The notes beneath the pieces were generated by a model. The model did not search any database and was not told the DNA's origin. It was given only the letters and a program-made list of their open reading frames with translations. Shown piece after piece: positions 10,945 to 21,929 of a stretch of DNA of 64,000 nt; the stretch's first letter is position 1; each line of letters begins with the position of its first letter. The DNA is taken from the NCBI GenBank assembly GCA_032191485.1, contig JAVDOI010000007.1, forward strand, positions 1,032,001 to 1,096,000. Reading direction: 5' to 3'. The translations under genes were made by a program, and so were the position numbers. The stretch is from Leptoclinus maculatus (taxonomy: Eukaryota > Chordata > Actinopteri > Perciformes > Stichaeidae).

Positions 10945-12118
10945 CGAGTAGGTGGCACTATGACTATGAGTTAATATTGGCATGCAGAAGTCCTATAGTC
11001 ATGACAGTCATCAAGCATGTGAAGTTTGGGACAGTTTTGACAAAGTACTGTCGAGTTACAACAGCTTGATGGATGATGGCAAACCATGTAAAATGGCCGC
11101 CACACCACGTCCATGTTGTTCAATGAAACCTCAAGCTTTTAGTAACTTTTAATCACTAAGGTCTTTAGATTGTTCTGACCAAATTCTAAGTTGATTTGAT
11201 TAATTCCCTAGGAGGAGTTCGTCAAAGTACAACACCTGGAAATGGAAAAAAATCACGAGAAATTCATATAAATTCAAAATGGCTGACTTGGGTTTAGAGC
11301 ATGGCTCCAAGAGACTTTTTTTTAAGTCCAAATGTGGCGCTATGATTATGATTCAAAATTGGCCTGCAGATGTCTTCAGGCTTGGAGTCTAATCAAACAT
11401 GTGAAATCTGGTAAAGGTCTGATGATGTGGAGTCGAGGTACCTCAGTTTATTCGTTCATGGCGAAGGATTGAAATTCGCCGAGCAGCCACGTCGCCGCCC
11501 TTCAACAACTTTTTACAATCTTCACAATGAAGCATTATCAAGGTCTTAAGGCTTTTCTGACAACATTTGAGAGGGATCTGATTAATCTGTGAGGAGCAGG
11601 ATGTCAAAGTACAAAACGTATAACTTCCTGTTGCCACTGGGTGGCGCTATTACTATGATTCTAAATTGTCATATAGATGTGTACCGAGTCAGGATGTTAT
11701 GACATATGAGAGATTTGGAGCAGATTAGACAATGTACGGCCGAGTTACAACAACTTCCTTTTTCATGGCGAATAGTGTATTTTTGCCGCCACGCCACGGA
11801 TACATAGTTCGATAACTTTTTGATCTTTGAGTAATTTTTCACTGCCAAATTCTCAAGAGCATACTGAAAAAAATCTGAAGTCGATCGGAGGAGTTCGTTA
11901 AAGTATGACGCCTTGAAACGGTCCAAAAATGTCATAACATTTAAAATGGCCGACTTCCTGTTTGGTTTAGTGAAAACTTCCAAGAGGATTTTTTGTATGT
12001 CCCATCACATTCCACATACCTACCACATTTCATACAGCTAAGTGAAACCCAATGTTGGGGCTACTCAATAGGGGGCGCTATCGAGCCGATATATCTACGT
12101 CAGTGTTCGGGCCCTAAT
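10945..12118. repeat. Degenerate element made of about three related ~350-bp units
   Basis: Three diverged units share the same word order: gtggcgctat(g/t)a-ctatgattc near 10,951, 11,334 and 11,641; then a catatgagagattt-like or catgtgaaatctg-like word; then cgagttacaac or gtcgaggtac; then aaaatggc(c/t)gac. The run closes with gggggcgctatcgagccg and cgggccctaat. No coding capacity. Likely a non-autonomous mobile element or ancient tandem repeat common in fish; family not assigned. Confidence 0.6.
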
Positions 12119-12139
12119 ACAGAAACAAAGGTTGAATAT

Positions 12140-12390
12140 CCTGTAAACTATTTGACTTGGCTGATAAATATTTACTCAAATGTAGATTTTTAACACCTCT
12201 TGTTTCTAAAGCTTCTAAAAATGAATTGTATTTTATAAAATCCTGGAAATTGTGTTTTAATCAGTGAACTATTAATGACAGTCATGTGACTGCGCGGCTG
12301 TGCGGTCTGCATGTTTTCCAGTATGCACTTCCTGACTGGCCAGCTTTTATAGTGGGCATATTTCAGCAGTGAGTTAGCGCAGATTAAAAT
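12140..12390. other. Relic of the A/B tandem duplication
   Basis: Aligns by eye with 54,650 to 54,920: shared words include gataaatatttactca, tctaaaaatgaatt and gtcatgtgactg. It shows that the duplicated unit extends beyond the PYD exon. No gene seen. Confidence 0.6.
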
Positions 12391-12817
12391 CAAACTTGTT
12401 TCCTGGTGATGATAAAATCTGACTCAACTGAACATGAAAAGACTCAAAGGCTGAAAAGCCATAAAGTTACATATGACAGAATATGAGTGAATTAATTCAG
12501 ATACAAAGAGTAAATATCAGTGCTGAAAGAATTGATCACTGCTCTCATCTACAAGTTTATTCTGTAACAAATGTCAGCAGAGCTCCTTCATCAGAGAGTC
12601 TAAAGATACCTGTTAAAGTCACTCACCTGTTAAAGTCACATCCAGGTGAAGTCAAAGAGACTTTCTACCTTCGTCTACCACCGACAGACGCAGCCATCGC
12701 CTCCTCACACCTTCAAATCCAAGTCAGGACTTGTCAGTAAGACGTGAGAGCAGAAACTAGTGCTGCCAGTAAACAAAAGGACTGTCTGTCAGAGTTCTGA
12801 TTGGAGAGAATTCACAG
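12391..12817. other. No recognised feature
   Basis: Unique-looking non-coding sequence up to the hairpin at 12,818. No gene seen. Confidence 0.4.
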
Positions 12818-12876
12818 CAAGTACAGACAAGAACACATATTGAGAAAGGCTCAATATGTGTTCTTGTCTGTACTTG
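12818..12876. repeat. Perfect 27-bp inverted repeat with 5-nt loop
   Basis: Arm 12,818 to 12,844 (starting caagtacagacaagaacaca) is exactly complementary to 12,850 to 12,876, separated by aaagg. It would fold into a perfect hairpin as DNA or RNA. Homology stops immediately outside the arms. Function unknown. Confidence 0.9.
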
Positions 12877-13639
12877 TGTCCTCATGGACTTGTGAAACGT
12901 CATCAGTCTCAGCCAAAGTACTGTTCCAATTCAAAAGTCTGCATCGAGCCAACCACGGTCCAAATGCCCGGATGTGACTTGCTCCGCCCATCTGACCTAC
13001 TGCTTAACCAGCTGGGCACAAGTCAGCAGCAACATTAAAATCTATTCATATTCTCCATAAACAAGCTCTAAAAACACTTGATAAAAAAAACAAAAGTCAC
13101 CATCACTGCAATATCCTCATCAAACACCATATCTTGAGTTGGGAGAACCGTCAGAGTGGTAACAGGCTAGTGTCTTATGTACTGTAGCGTGAACAGATCC
13201 CGTCCCGGGGAAAGCGGGACAGGCTTGCGCACGGCGCTCTCAGTAGGATGTAACCCTAACACCCAGTATTAATAGTTATGTAGAACGTCTGTACTTTACT
13301 ATTGCCTATTGTGAACTTCTCACCATTTATGACTAACACTGCCAAGTCTTCACCCAGGGTACTCACCTTTAAGTTCCTCTGGTAGAGTCAGTCGTCACTT
13401 CTGTATCACACGGTTGATGGACAGGGGAAGAGGGTCAAATTGTTCTAAAAAACAGTCTTCAGTTTGGGTCCAGTCACTTACAAATGGTAAGGCTGTGGTT
13501 TTATTAAAGTGTTTCCAAAGCAATCACATAGAACAATTTAAATTCAATGAAACAATCTCAGTGGTATTAAAACTAATGCTGACAATCCTGCTTGTTTTCA
13601 GGGTCTCTCAGTCAGCTCTCACTGTGAGTTTTTTCTTTT
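12877..13639. other. No recognised feature
   Basis: No gene recognised. A short minus-strand donor-like site (aag/gtgagt) lies near 13,365. No repeat family assigned. Confidence 0.4.
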
Positions 13640-14480
13640 TTCTTCTTTTTCATGCTGTCTTCTCTCCCATCTCTGAGTGGGGAAGACAGCAGAAGGGTGT
13701 TCTACTCCCCGCTCAGGGGGCAAGACCCCTACGGGTCTATTAAGGAAGTCTCTCCCAGTATCTACGCTGATGAAGGGGGAGAAGAAAAAAGAAAGAGGAA
13801 ACTCTAATAAAGTCCCTTGCAATACTTATGGTAGAGCAAGTATCTTTATTTTCACAATCAAGCAGTTACAAGTCTATATGACTAGTCTATATGCTAAAGC
13901 TATTTCCTTTTATTCTTTTTTTGTTTTTTTTAGGAAGTTTCTGTTTTAAGGTACTCTATGCTGCAAAAAGTAAGATAGGTCCGAGAGCAAATGCTCAAAA
14001 GCTAAAAAACTATGTTTGAAATAAACTAAAAACTTAAAGAAGTGAAGTACTACTAAGACTCCTAAGACTAAAAAAGCAAAGTTTAATGTGAGTGCACTCT
14101 TTTTATAAGGCCTTCCGCAGAACACCCTCCTCTCCTTTTCTTCTGCCTCCCTTTTGCTCAGCTTCACCCCTCCTCTTGCTCAGCTGATGTTTTGCACAAG
14201 ACTTCATTACGTAAGGCCTATTGCGCAATAGCCAGCTGGAACGAAGAGAGAGGCCCGCTTCCTGTCACTGGAACATATACAGCCTTTATGAGTCAGGGCA
14301 CTTGCAGGCTGAAAAGTGCTCTTTTCCACACACGCATTCCTAAGGCTCCAGCCTTGTGTTCTTGAAAGTATAATATAGCAGTGGTACATGTGAGCAAAAT
14401 ACAGCATGTAATATTATAGCAGTTTTCTTATGATACAGATTTTGAGAGTTGTTACAAACATTATTTGATATTACACAACA
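13640..14480 (-). repeat. Retroviral-type LTR (3' LTR of ERV remnant); right border clear, left border approximate
   Basis: On the minus strand a polypurine tract (acaggagga) is followed directly by TGTTGTGTAATATC at 14,480, a classic LTR start. Within it are a TATA box (cttataaaaagag, about 14,097 to 14,109) and, 250 bp further, an AATAAAG signal (about 13,850), giving a U3-R-U5 order. The U5 end is uncertain and placed near 13,640. No partner LTR was found at the other end of the remnant (near 21.8 to 21.9 kb). Confidence 0.55.
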
Positions 14481-14519
14481 TCCTCCTGTTGTAACACCGA
14501 AAAACCTGTAAAATTTGGC

Positions 14520-15311
14520 TTAAAACTTCAAATGTTTAGGGTCCAGTATGTACATATCATGTACTTCGGATTCTGGTTTTCCGGTCTTCTTCAGCACTCG
14601 GACGTGCGCCCACAGTCTGATGTCTTCTTGTTGTAGAATGGTGACAATTACACTGTCACGTCGAGGCCATTCTTCGGTTGCTGGCTCCGCTGCGCAAGGG
14701 ATTCCAGCATGGGAGTAGGGGTTTTGTCCAAGCACAGGATATGATTTTGTCATCATGTATGTGTAGGTAGCTTCGTCCCATCCTCTTTGGATGAAATCTC
14801 TTGGCTCTCGTCCCTTTCTGACAAAGCATATGTCGGGCCATGCCTTTGGATTGGTCATTACTTTATCTGACATTTTATAACCTTCGTAGTCATAATATTG
14901 CTGTCTGGGTTCTCCTATGGGTGTGGGTAGTTTGATTCCCATTAAAGTTGTCATCACTGGCTGGGGTCTCTTCTTAAAGGGAAGTGTGGACTTGCGTTCC
15001 TTCTTAGAGGAAAACGTGGGCATGGGTTCCTTCTAAGAGGACAGTGTGGGCCTGGGTTCCTTCTCAGAAGACAGTGTGGGCCTGGGTTCCTTCTCAGAGG
15101 ACAGTGTGGGCCTGGGTTCCTTCTCAGAGGACAGTGTGGGCATGAATTCCTTCTCAGAGGGAAGTGCAGACAAGAATATGTCTAAGTCCTTGTGGGACAA
15201 TGGTTCTATCGGTTGGTTCCAGGTTTGGTCTTCGGGGTTGAAGGAAAATCCCAGTTCTGTCATGCCTACCCATTCTGATACTTCTCTTGATACTAAGTGT
15301 GCTGTCCTCAC
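14520..15311 (-). pseudogene. ERV remnant: 3'-proximal accessory-like reading frames
   Basis: Two consecutive minus-strand open frames (15,311 to 15,033 and 15,023 to 14,520) lie just upstream of the LTR. The first ends in a Ser-Glu-Lys-Glu-Pro repeat encoded by a 30-bp tandem unit (15,020 to 15,160). The second encodes a basic start followed by a globular-looking segment (for example YDYEGYKMSDK, WPDICFVRKGREP, ending YILDPKHLKF). Position between env-like sequence and LTR fits an accessory protein of a complex retrovirus, but I do not recognise the family. The upstream end is cut by the BEL/Pao element. Confidence 0.4.
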
Positions 15312-15985
15312 TAAAAGTTGTTTTAGGAAACGTAGTTTTCAGCTATACAGCCAGCTTGACAATATATTTCCCAGCACCGTATCCTCCAAGGAACAGACAG
15401 GTTGTTGTATTTGGCAAGGTTTAATGGTGGAAAATATGTAATAGTTTTTGTAAAACTGGAAAAGAGCACAACAATACAAAAGGTAAGTGCCTTTGTAAAT
15501 ACTTAATAATATCGCTAGTACATCAGTATAGATGCTACTAACACAAACCAAAGTGTACAGACATTCAAATGTATTTCAATATACATAAGGATGAGATACA
15601 ACAGCAAATCACATTTACACAAGCACTAATGATTTAACCACTAGATACTAATACAGACATGTCTAGTTGACAGTAAACTAACATCATCAACAATACTGTA
15701 ATCGAACCAAAGAAATATTAATGTAAACATGTTAATATAACTGTAAATAGTAGCACACTTACGGATGAAGCCGATTTTGTGGACTTCAAGGCACAGGATT
15801 ATACGGATTGAACGCTGAGATGCTCACTCAATGAGTCCATGAGCACACGGCACTTCTTGAACATCACTTCCTGTTACTCTGACTATTTACTATTAGCTCA
15901 CTTCCTGTTCAGTGCAGCTACTCACAATCGCCACTAGGTGTTGCGAAAGGACATATAAAATAACCAATACATTGATTCCAATACA
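15312..15985 (-). repeat. BEL/Pao 3' LTR
   Basis: On the minus strand a purine tract (aggcggggag) is followed by TGTATTGG at 15,985, and the sequence runs non-coding to ...cctaaaacaacttttA at about 15,312, where flank gtgaggacagcacac begins. The last ~55 bases recur directly upstream of the gag start (20,205 to 20,260), as expected for the 5' LTR end. About 674 bp. Confidence 0.6.
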
Positions 15986-16200
15986 CTCCCCGCCTGGCAT
16001 ATTAAGAAATATGCCACTATGTACCTATTAACCCACAGTCCTTTCTCATCCGAGTCTGTAAAGGAGAACTGCTACTGTACCAAATGTAGGACTGCAGTTT
16101 TACAGTGAGTTGACCGGGCTTCTCCGATGGCTTTGCCCTCAGCAAGCTGTGGACTGTGTGACACGTCATTCCCATGATGTCACCTGACTAAGCTGCTCTG

Positions 16201-17478
16201 TTATTGATCCCCATGTTGTAGAGGTTGGTACGTTGAATGAGAACCTGTTTGGGTTTCCTTGTCTTTCTGGGAGAAAAGCAGGACCACTTCAGATATGGGT
16301 CTAGAGAATATCTTGAGTGTCTGATTTCTTGTCACTTTGACTTCCACCTTTCTTACTAGTCCATCTTTACTGGTAATAGCATTCACAACAACTCCCATTG
16401 GCCACTGATTTATTTTTGTCTGACTGTCCTTCATCAGAACTATGTCTCCTTCTTTGAGATTGGGTTTCTGTGCTTGCCACTTCTGACGATGCTGTAGCGT
16501 GCTCAAATATTCTTGTCGCCACCTCGCCCAAAATGTCTCTGCCAAGGCTTGAACCCTTTTCCACTGGTTCTTGAGCAAATCTCCTTTCGAAAACTCACTA
16601 GCTGGACAAGGAGATGCGCCTGTTTTCTGTGTCAGCAACATGGAAGGGGTTAGAATGAGGGGAGCCTCTGGGTCAGTGGATACAGGAATTAACGGCCTGG
16701 CATTCACAATGGCACTGACCTCTGCCATAAAGGTGATTAGCACTTCATGGATGAGTTTTAAAGGTCCAACTTGGAGGAGCATGCAATCTAGAATTCGTCT
16801 TGAGACTCCAATCATGCGCTCCCAAGCGCCACCCATATGAGAGGAGTGTGGAGGGTTGAAAACCCAGGTGCACTTTTGTTGAAGGAGGTAGTCTTCTATG
16901 CTTGAATCACGATTACATTGTGAATCCATTTTCAGCTCCTTAAATAATCCAACAAAATTTGTCCCACAGTCTGATCGAAGCTGTTTCGCATAGCCTCTGA
17001 TAGAGAAAAATCTCCTGAGGGCGTTTATGAAGCTTGAGGAGGTCATTGTTTCGATTACCTCGATATGAATGGCACGTGTGGACATGCATGTAAACAAAAC
17101 TGCCCACCTTTTGTCCCTGGCCTGGCCAGCCCTGGTACGACGTGTGATGACTTCCCATGGCCCAAAAACGTCAAGTCCCACATAGGAAAACGGGGGGTCT
17201 ACTTGTAGACGTTCAGCAGGTAGATCAGACATTTGTTGTTGCTCCATTCTTCCTCGCAGCTTTTTGCATGTGACACACATGTGAATGCAGCTGCTGATGA
17301 GACGTTTTCCTCCTATTATCCACAGACCACTGGCACGGATTGCACCTTCAGTGAAGTGTCTGCCCTGGTGTTTCACACATTCATGATTTTTGAGGGTGGT
17401 AAACTCCAAAGGTAGGGAGATACCAACATTCCGTCCCTTCTTTGAGTGGTGGTGCAAGCTCAGCATGCTCATTGTCAA
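16201..17478 (-). pseudogene. BEL/Pao integrase region
   Basis: 425-codon frame with the BEL/Pao integrase layout: a zinc-binding HHCC region (VKHQGRHFTEGAI, CVTCKKLRGRM), PPFSYVGLDVFGPW (first Asp), LRSDCGTNFVG (second Asp), MGGAWERMIG (Glu) and a C-terminal basic domain (LKEGDIVLMKD). It would catalyse insertion of the cDNA. It is not preceded by reverse transcriptase: the protease/pre-RT frame (18,322 to 17,381) ends directly against it in another frame, so the enzyme could not be made as part of a normal Pol. Confidence 0.85.
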
Positions 17479-18322
17479 GCATTTTTTGCATGAACTCAGT
17501 GAAGTGCACTTTCATTCCAGGTTTCTTCTGTAACATCCGTCGCACCGACATTAGACGGCTGTGAGCATAGTCTCTGTTGTTAGGGAGACGTCTCCGTGGG
17601 TGACGGAAAGGGAGAGGAGCGACCCAGCTGTTTGTGTCATCTTGTGTCACCTCTCGTTCCATGATCTGAAGGAAGGCTAGATCCTCAACAGAGTGAGCGA
17701 GCAGGTTGTCATTCTCTGTTGTACAGAAAACTGTTTTTCCTAGGTTATCCATCTTTGATCCAATAAATGCACTTTGCGTGGTTTTGTGCAGGAGAGGATT
17801 CTTGCCATTACTTTCGATACTATAGATTTCTTTCACTCGTATCTGATTCTCACATGGAGTAAGGCAAGTTGGTCTTCCATTTTCAAGGATGCAGGTCTTC
17901 AAGGCACCCACTATGTTTGTCTTGTGAGCGCCTCCTAGGCATACATCCCCTATGATGACCCACCCAAGGTCTAGCTTTTGTGCATATGGTGCATAGTGAG
18001 GGCCATTGTGCTGTTTACGTACCTTATGGGCCCTAATAATGTCTCTTCCCAATAGCTGCAGGATGTCAGCGTCTGGATCAAGGGGTGGGATTTCAGTTGC
18101 TATCTGCCTTAGGTGCTGGTGGTGGTACGCAGCTTCTGGTGTCGGGATCTCTGCTCTATTGTTTGGGATTTCATTACACTCAGTTAGTGTAGGTAGAGGG
18201 ATGTCTATTTTTCCATCTATAGATTCTACTGTGAATCCATGGGCTTTTCTGCCAGCTGTTTCCATCATCCCCGCACAGGTTTTGAGTGTGTATGCCACTG
18301 CTGCTCCCCCGATGTTGAACAT
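17381..18322 (-). pseudogene. BEL/Pao protease to start of RT
   Basis: 313-codon frame with BEL-type aspartic-protease C-terminal sequence (LQLLGRDIIRAHKV, LGWVIIGDVCLGG) and the linker that leads into reverse transcriptase (ECWYLPTFGVYHPQK). The frame stops there. The palm motifs expected next (motif A, YxDD, RNase H) are absent, and integrase begins within about 100 bases. This is an internal deletion of roughly the whole RT-RNase H part. Upstream, a few stops separate it from gag. Confidence 0.75.
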
Positions 18323-18420
18323 TTAAAAAAACTCTGATCGAGCTAATGACACATTGCTCTGGTCATCTAAAATGGCATACATTTTTCTCTGTAGGTTGCG
18401 ATGCCCACTGGGATACACAT

Positions 18421-20185
18421 TCACAATGCAGATCTTTGAACAGGATCTGCCTTTGAATTCCTCACCACATACTTTGGTACACCTTGATGTGATATCTGGC
18501 TGCCTTGTGTCCTCCCTCTCCCCGCCGTTCTCTGAAGAAGGGGAAAAACCTGGCTGATATTGCGGAGCAGGACCAGGGTGAAGAGCAGCGAGGTGTTTAT
18601 TGCTGTCACACTCTGTACATTTGATGGGAGTTTCACAGGATTTTGCCTGGTGCGTAGTAGAAGCACAGCAGCGAAAGCAATATATTGTTCTCTTTTAAGA
18701 ATCGCTTTCTGTCATCTAAGATCATTTTCCTGAACCCTCTGCATCTCTTCAGTGGGTGGGGTTTGTTATGCATGGGGCAAAGTCTGTCAAGATTTTCTGT
18801 TTTGGTCACTGTATCTGATGATATGCTCGTTTTATGTACAGAGACCGGTTTCATGTGACTTAACTTCTCATTCTTGTAAGAGGTTGCAGCGAGAGTGGGA
18901 AGGTTAAAGCTTGGGTCATTTCGGTCTTCAGCATCCCTACAGACGAATTCTCGAAAAAAGAAGAAAGGGGGAAAGGGGGAAAGGCCACACAATGTTCTCT
19001 TTTGTATTTGCATCCTTGAGACAGCCACTTGTCCTGGAGATATATGGGCAGCTTCTCGACAATGGGCTGCACTCCGATTGCTGTGTCAAGGTAAGCTAGC
19101 CCTGGTAAGTATCCATCTCTTTTGGCGACATCCAATTATATCAGTAGGTCTGCCAGCTCTTGAAGTTTTTTACTGTCTCTGTTATGGATCTTGGGGAAGT
19201 TCTCTATTTTACTAAAAAGAGCTCTCTCTAGTACTTCTGGAGATCCATATGTTTTGTTTAATCTCTCCCAAATTGTTTTAAGACCAAGGGAGGGTTGCCT
19301 GACATTTACCGACCTAATCCTAAGTGCCTGCTCACTTGAATCCTTACCCAGCCATTTGATCAGCAAATCCATCTCTTCACTTGCTGACAGCTCAAGGCTT
19401 TCAATTGTGTTGATGAAGGTCTCTCTCCAAGCTTGGTAGTGTTCGGGTAGGTCATCAAACTTTGTCAATCCTGAGGACACCAGCTGATTTTTAGCAAGAA
19501 ATTTGGCAAGATCAGCTGTTGTAGTGTTACGATTTGTGTTGTCTGAGGGTGATGGCTTTGTGGGAAGAGCACTGTGCTGATGGTCATAATTCCTTTGCTG
19601 TAGTAAATCTGTGTGAAGCTCCTGTGTGTCCCTTTGTTGGTACATCGATGTCCTATTGTGCGCCTGGGTCTGAGCAGTGTTGTCGTGCTGGGGTGTGAGA
19701 ATTGGACGTAAGGGGTAAACTTCCTTATCCTCTCTAGGTGCCTGTGGGAAATGATGCAGGGCATGGTGGGTGACATAGTCATGCGTTCTTTTTAGTGCAC
19801 TCTCTTGAAGTGGCAAGAACTCAGGTTCTTCAATACGGTCTGAGCCATCCATATCTGCAGCTGCTCTCTCCAGCACTACAGCTTCTACATGTGCAGCTTC
19901 AGCTTCTCATTGTAGATTGATGAAGTAAATTCTGGCTTCCAGCTTGGCTTTCTCAATTTTGAGTTCACTCTCCTTTTCTGTGAAGGTCAGCCTGGTTTTT
20001 GCCGCCTCTGCTTTAGCACGGGCCCTTGCTGCTTCTAAGCTGACTCTAGAGCTCGTCGATGAGCGTGAAGAGCTAGATTTTCTGGAGCGATGGTGAGACA
20101 GGCTCGTAACTGTTTCAACACCATCTTGTGAGCATTTCACTTTGCCTTCATCTGGAGCATCTACTGACCTGACTGTAGTTTCCAT
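18421..20185 (-). pseudogene. BEL/Pao gag region, broken
   Basis: Gag begins at ATG 20,185 with a Ser-rich, then Ala/Lys/Glu-rich coiled-coil-like segment (to 19,907). A second frame (19,876 to 19,136) contains the DUF1759-like capsid segment (LPEHYQAWRETF, WERLNKTYGSPE). It continues in other frames with a zinc-finger region (CPMHNKPHPLKRC near 18,750; CFRCC and SCETPIKCTEC near 18,600). At least three frame breaks or stops and a purine-rich run near 18,955 make it non-functional. Confidence 0.7.
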
Positions 20186-20204
20186 GGCGATGAAGTAAAA
20201 GTTG

Positions 20205-20393
20205 TTTTAGGAAACTTAGTTTTCAGCTATACAGCCAGCTTGACAATATATTTTCCACCATTACACCTTGCCAAATACAACAACCTGTCTGTTCCTCGGA
20301 GGATACGGTGCTGGGAAATATATTGTCAAGCTGGCTGTATAGCTGAAAACTACATTTCCTAAAACAACTTTTAGTGAGGACAGCACACTGAGG
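20205..20393. repeat. Partial BEL/Pao 5' LTR end fused to an inverted copy of the 3' LTR end
   Basis: 20,205 to about 20,260 is the expected direct copy of the LTR end. Directly beyond it, about 20,262 to 20,393 is the reverse complement of 15,296 to about 15,427, including the flank gtgaggacagcacac. The two parts make a near-palindrome with ~55-bp arms (gttttcagctatacagccag and its complement). The remaining ~600 bp of a 5' LTR are missing. Confidence 0.75.
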
Positions 20394-20724
20394 TTTCCAT
20401 TTCTTGGTTCGGGCCTTGGTCTGTGGGTGGTAATCCTTGCTGGCCCACTTTGATAAGGCTTCGTTTCCGGGGGTGGGTTTTAGATATTGATTGGTGCTGT
20501 TTAGGAGAAGGTCGTCCAGCTCGCTGGTTCTTATCCTTTTTCTCACGTTTCTTAATCTTTTTGCGGGAGGCATGGGGGTTGCTCCGTCCATTGTCCCGTT
20601 TGGGTTCGGTCTTTGCAGCTGAGGCCGAAGGGCGGTCATCGCTGCTGCTGGGCATCTGAGCAAGTTGTTCCGTGAGTTGATCCACGGACTCGGTGATACC
20701 AAGTATCTGCTTGTGCATTGACAC
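20371..20724 (-). pseudogene. ERV remnant: basic reading frame upstream of the BEL/Pao insertion
   Basis: 117-codon minus-strand frame starting MSMHKQILGITESVDQLTEQ, followed by a Ser-rich then strongly basic stretch (SRKKIKKREKKDKN). It lies between env-like sequence (right) and the BEL/Pao element, whose other side carries more of the same remnant. Family not recognised; it may belong to the same accessory region as 14,520 to 15,311. Frame continuity is doubtful because an overlapping frame (20,702 to 20,223) also looks protein-like. Confidence 0.3.
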
Positions 20725-21245
20725 TGTATCGGTGATTGTAATAAAAATCGCCTGTTGATTTATGGGATCGGGCTTCGGTCATATATCCGTATTGTAATCC
20801 CTTTATTTTCTCAACGTGACTTTGTACGTGACTTTGTGGCGAGATTTCGACAATTAGGTTTCATCTGTGGTGTTAATTACCTTCCCCTCTTTTATCTCTG
20901 GGAATAAGTGTTTACCTAGGTCCTGTTCTTCTAGAGAGGGGGAGGGTGGAGTGGACACCGTATAGTATGTACTATTGGGTCCTGTTGGCCAGTTTACTTC
21001 TGACTCTATTAATGGCTGGGGGACTAGGGGGGGTTCTATTTTGCACTGGTGGGTCTCGTTGTCCTTTTTCCGGGCCCAGCATGAGCAATTCCTGTATAGC
21101 TTATATTTGGGTTCTTCTATTTTTATGGAGAAAGGGTCTTTAGTTTGTCCTTGGGCTATATATGAGGTGCATGTGACCGGGCCTTTTTCTCTAGTATCTA
21201 GGCATTTTCAGAGCTATGCTTACTGAGAGGGTTGTGGGATCATAG
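20725..21245 (-). pseudogene. ERV remnant: degenerate, unassigned
   Basis: Sequence between the env-like part and the basic frame. Stops occur in all minus-strand frames. Presumed decayed retroviral sequence by position only. Confidence 0.25.
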
Positions 21246-21812
21246 CTTAGGTGTTTAGTCCTGCATGAGGTATTATACTGTGGGCTGGTGTACTTGTTCC
21301 AATACTCTGTGAATTTCTCCCATGTCCATCCGGGGACGGGTCTGTATTCGTAATTCCCCAACAGGTGGCACAGGGCTCTCTCTTCGTCCCATCGGGGATC
21401 AGAGCAATTGGCGATGCATGTGGTTGTGGAGCTGTCCCATACTGAGGCTCCGTGTTCACATAGTAGTCACATTAAGTTTTGGGGTGAACACATTAATTAT
21501 GTTCTTCAAAAATCCCAGGGGGTTGGAACAATTTGTTTTAGTACTGGTGTTATCTGAAAAGCACCCTGAGAGGGGTAAAGGAACATTCTCTACCCATTTC
21601 AAGCTTATCATCTGAGTGTCATATTCATGGTGGGTCGTGTTAGGTGTGGAAATCGTCCATCTTGTTTTTCTACAGGAGAGGAGTGGTACAGTTAAGATCA
21701 CCAGCATGAGAAATCCCATTATTAGGCTATAACCACATGCTCTACAGTACCAGTGCTTTTTTTCTTTTTGGTGGTGTCGGATTTTCCGGTTCTTCCACGC
21801 CTTTTGTATCAT
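21246..21812 (-). pseudogene. Retroviral env-like remnant, N-terminal part
   Basis: The minus strand from 21,812 reads a short basic, Trp-containing cytoplasmic-type leader, then one hydrophobic membrane segment (IMGFLMLVILTVPLL), then an ectodomain-like stretch with N-glycosylation sequons and cysteines. The frame breaks near 21,458, and the next ~200 bases hold further Cys/Trp/Asn-rich sequence in another frame. A long leader that crosses the membrane is seen in foamy-virus-like envelopes, so a spuma-like origin is possible but not shown. No gag or pol of the same element is in the window. The right side is cut by the L2 LINE near 21.9 kb. Confidence 0.4.
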
Positions 21813-21929
21813 CAGGATCTATATCATACCTTCTCCTCCTGCTCCATCTGTTTCGTAAATGGAAACGCAAATTTTGCCACCTACTGGTGGTAGTGGTTGG
21901 TTCTATGTGTTGCTCTATGTCCTGCTACA

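Noticed and set aside
12818..12876. microRNA precursor
   Set aside because: Perfect arms with a 5-nt loop and no flanking stem are unlike typical precursors; no conservation evidence.
18006..18326. Plus-strand frame over the BEL/Pao protease region
   Set aside because: Shadow of the minus-strand pol frame.
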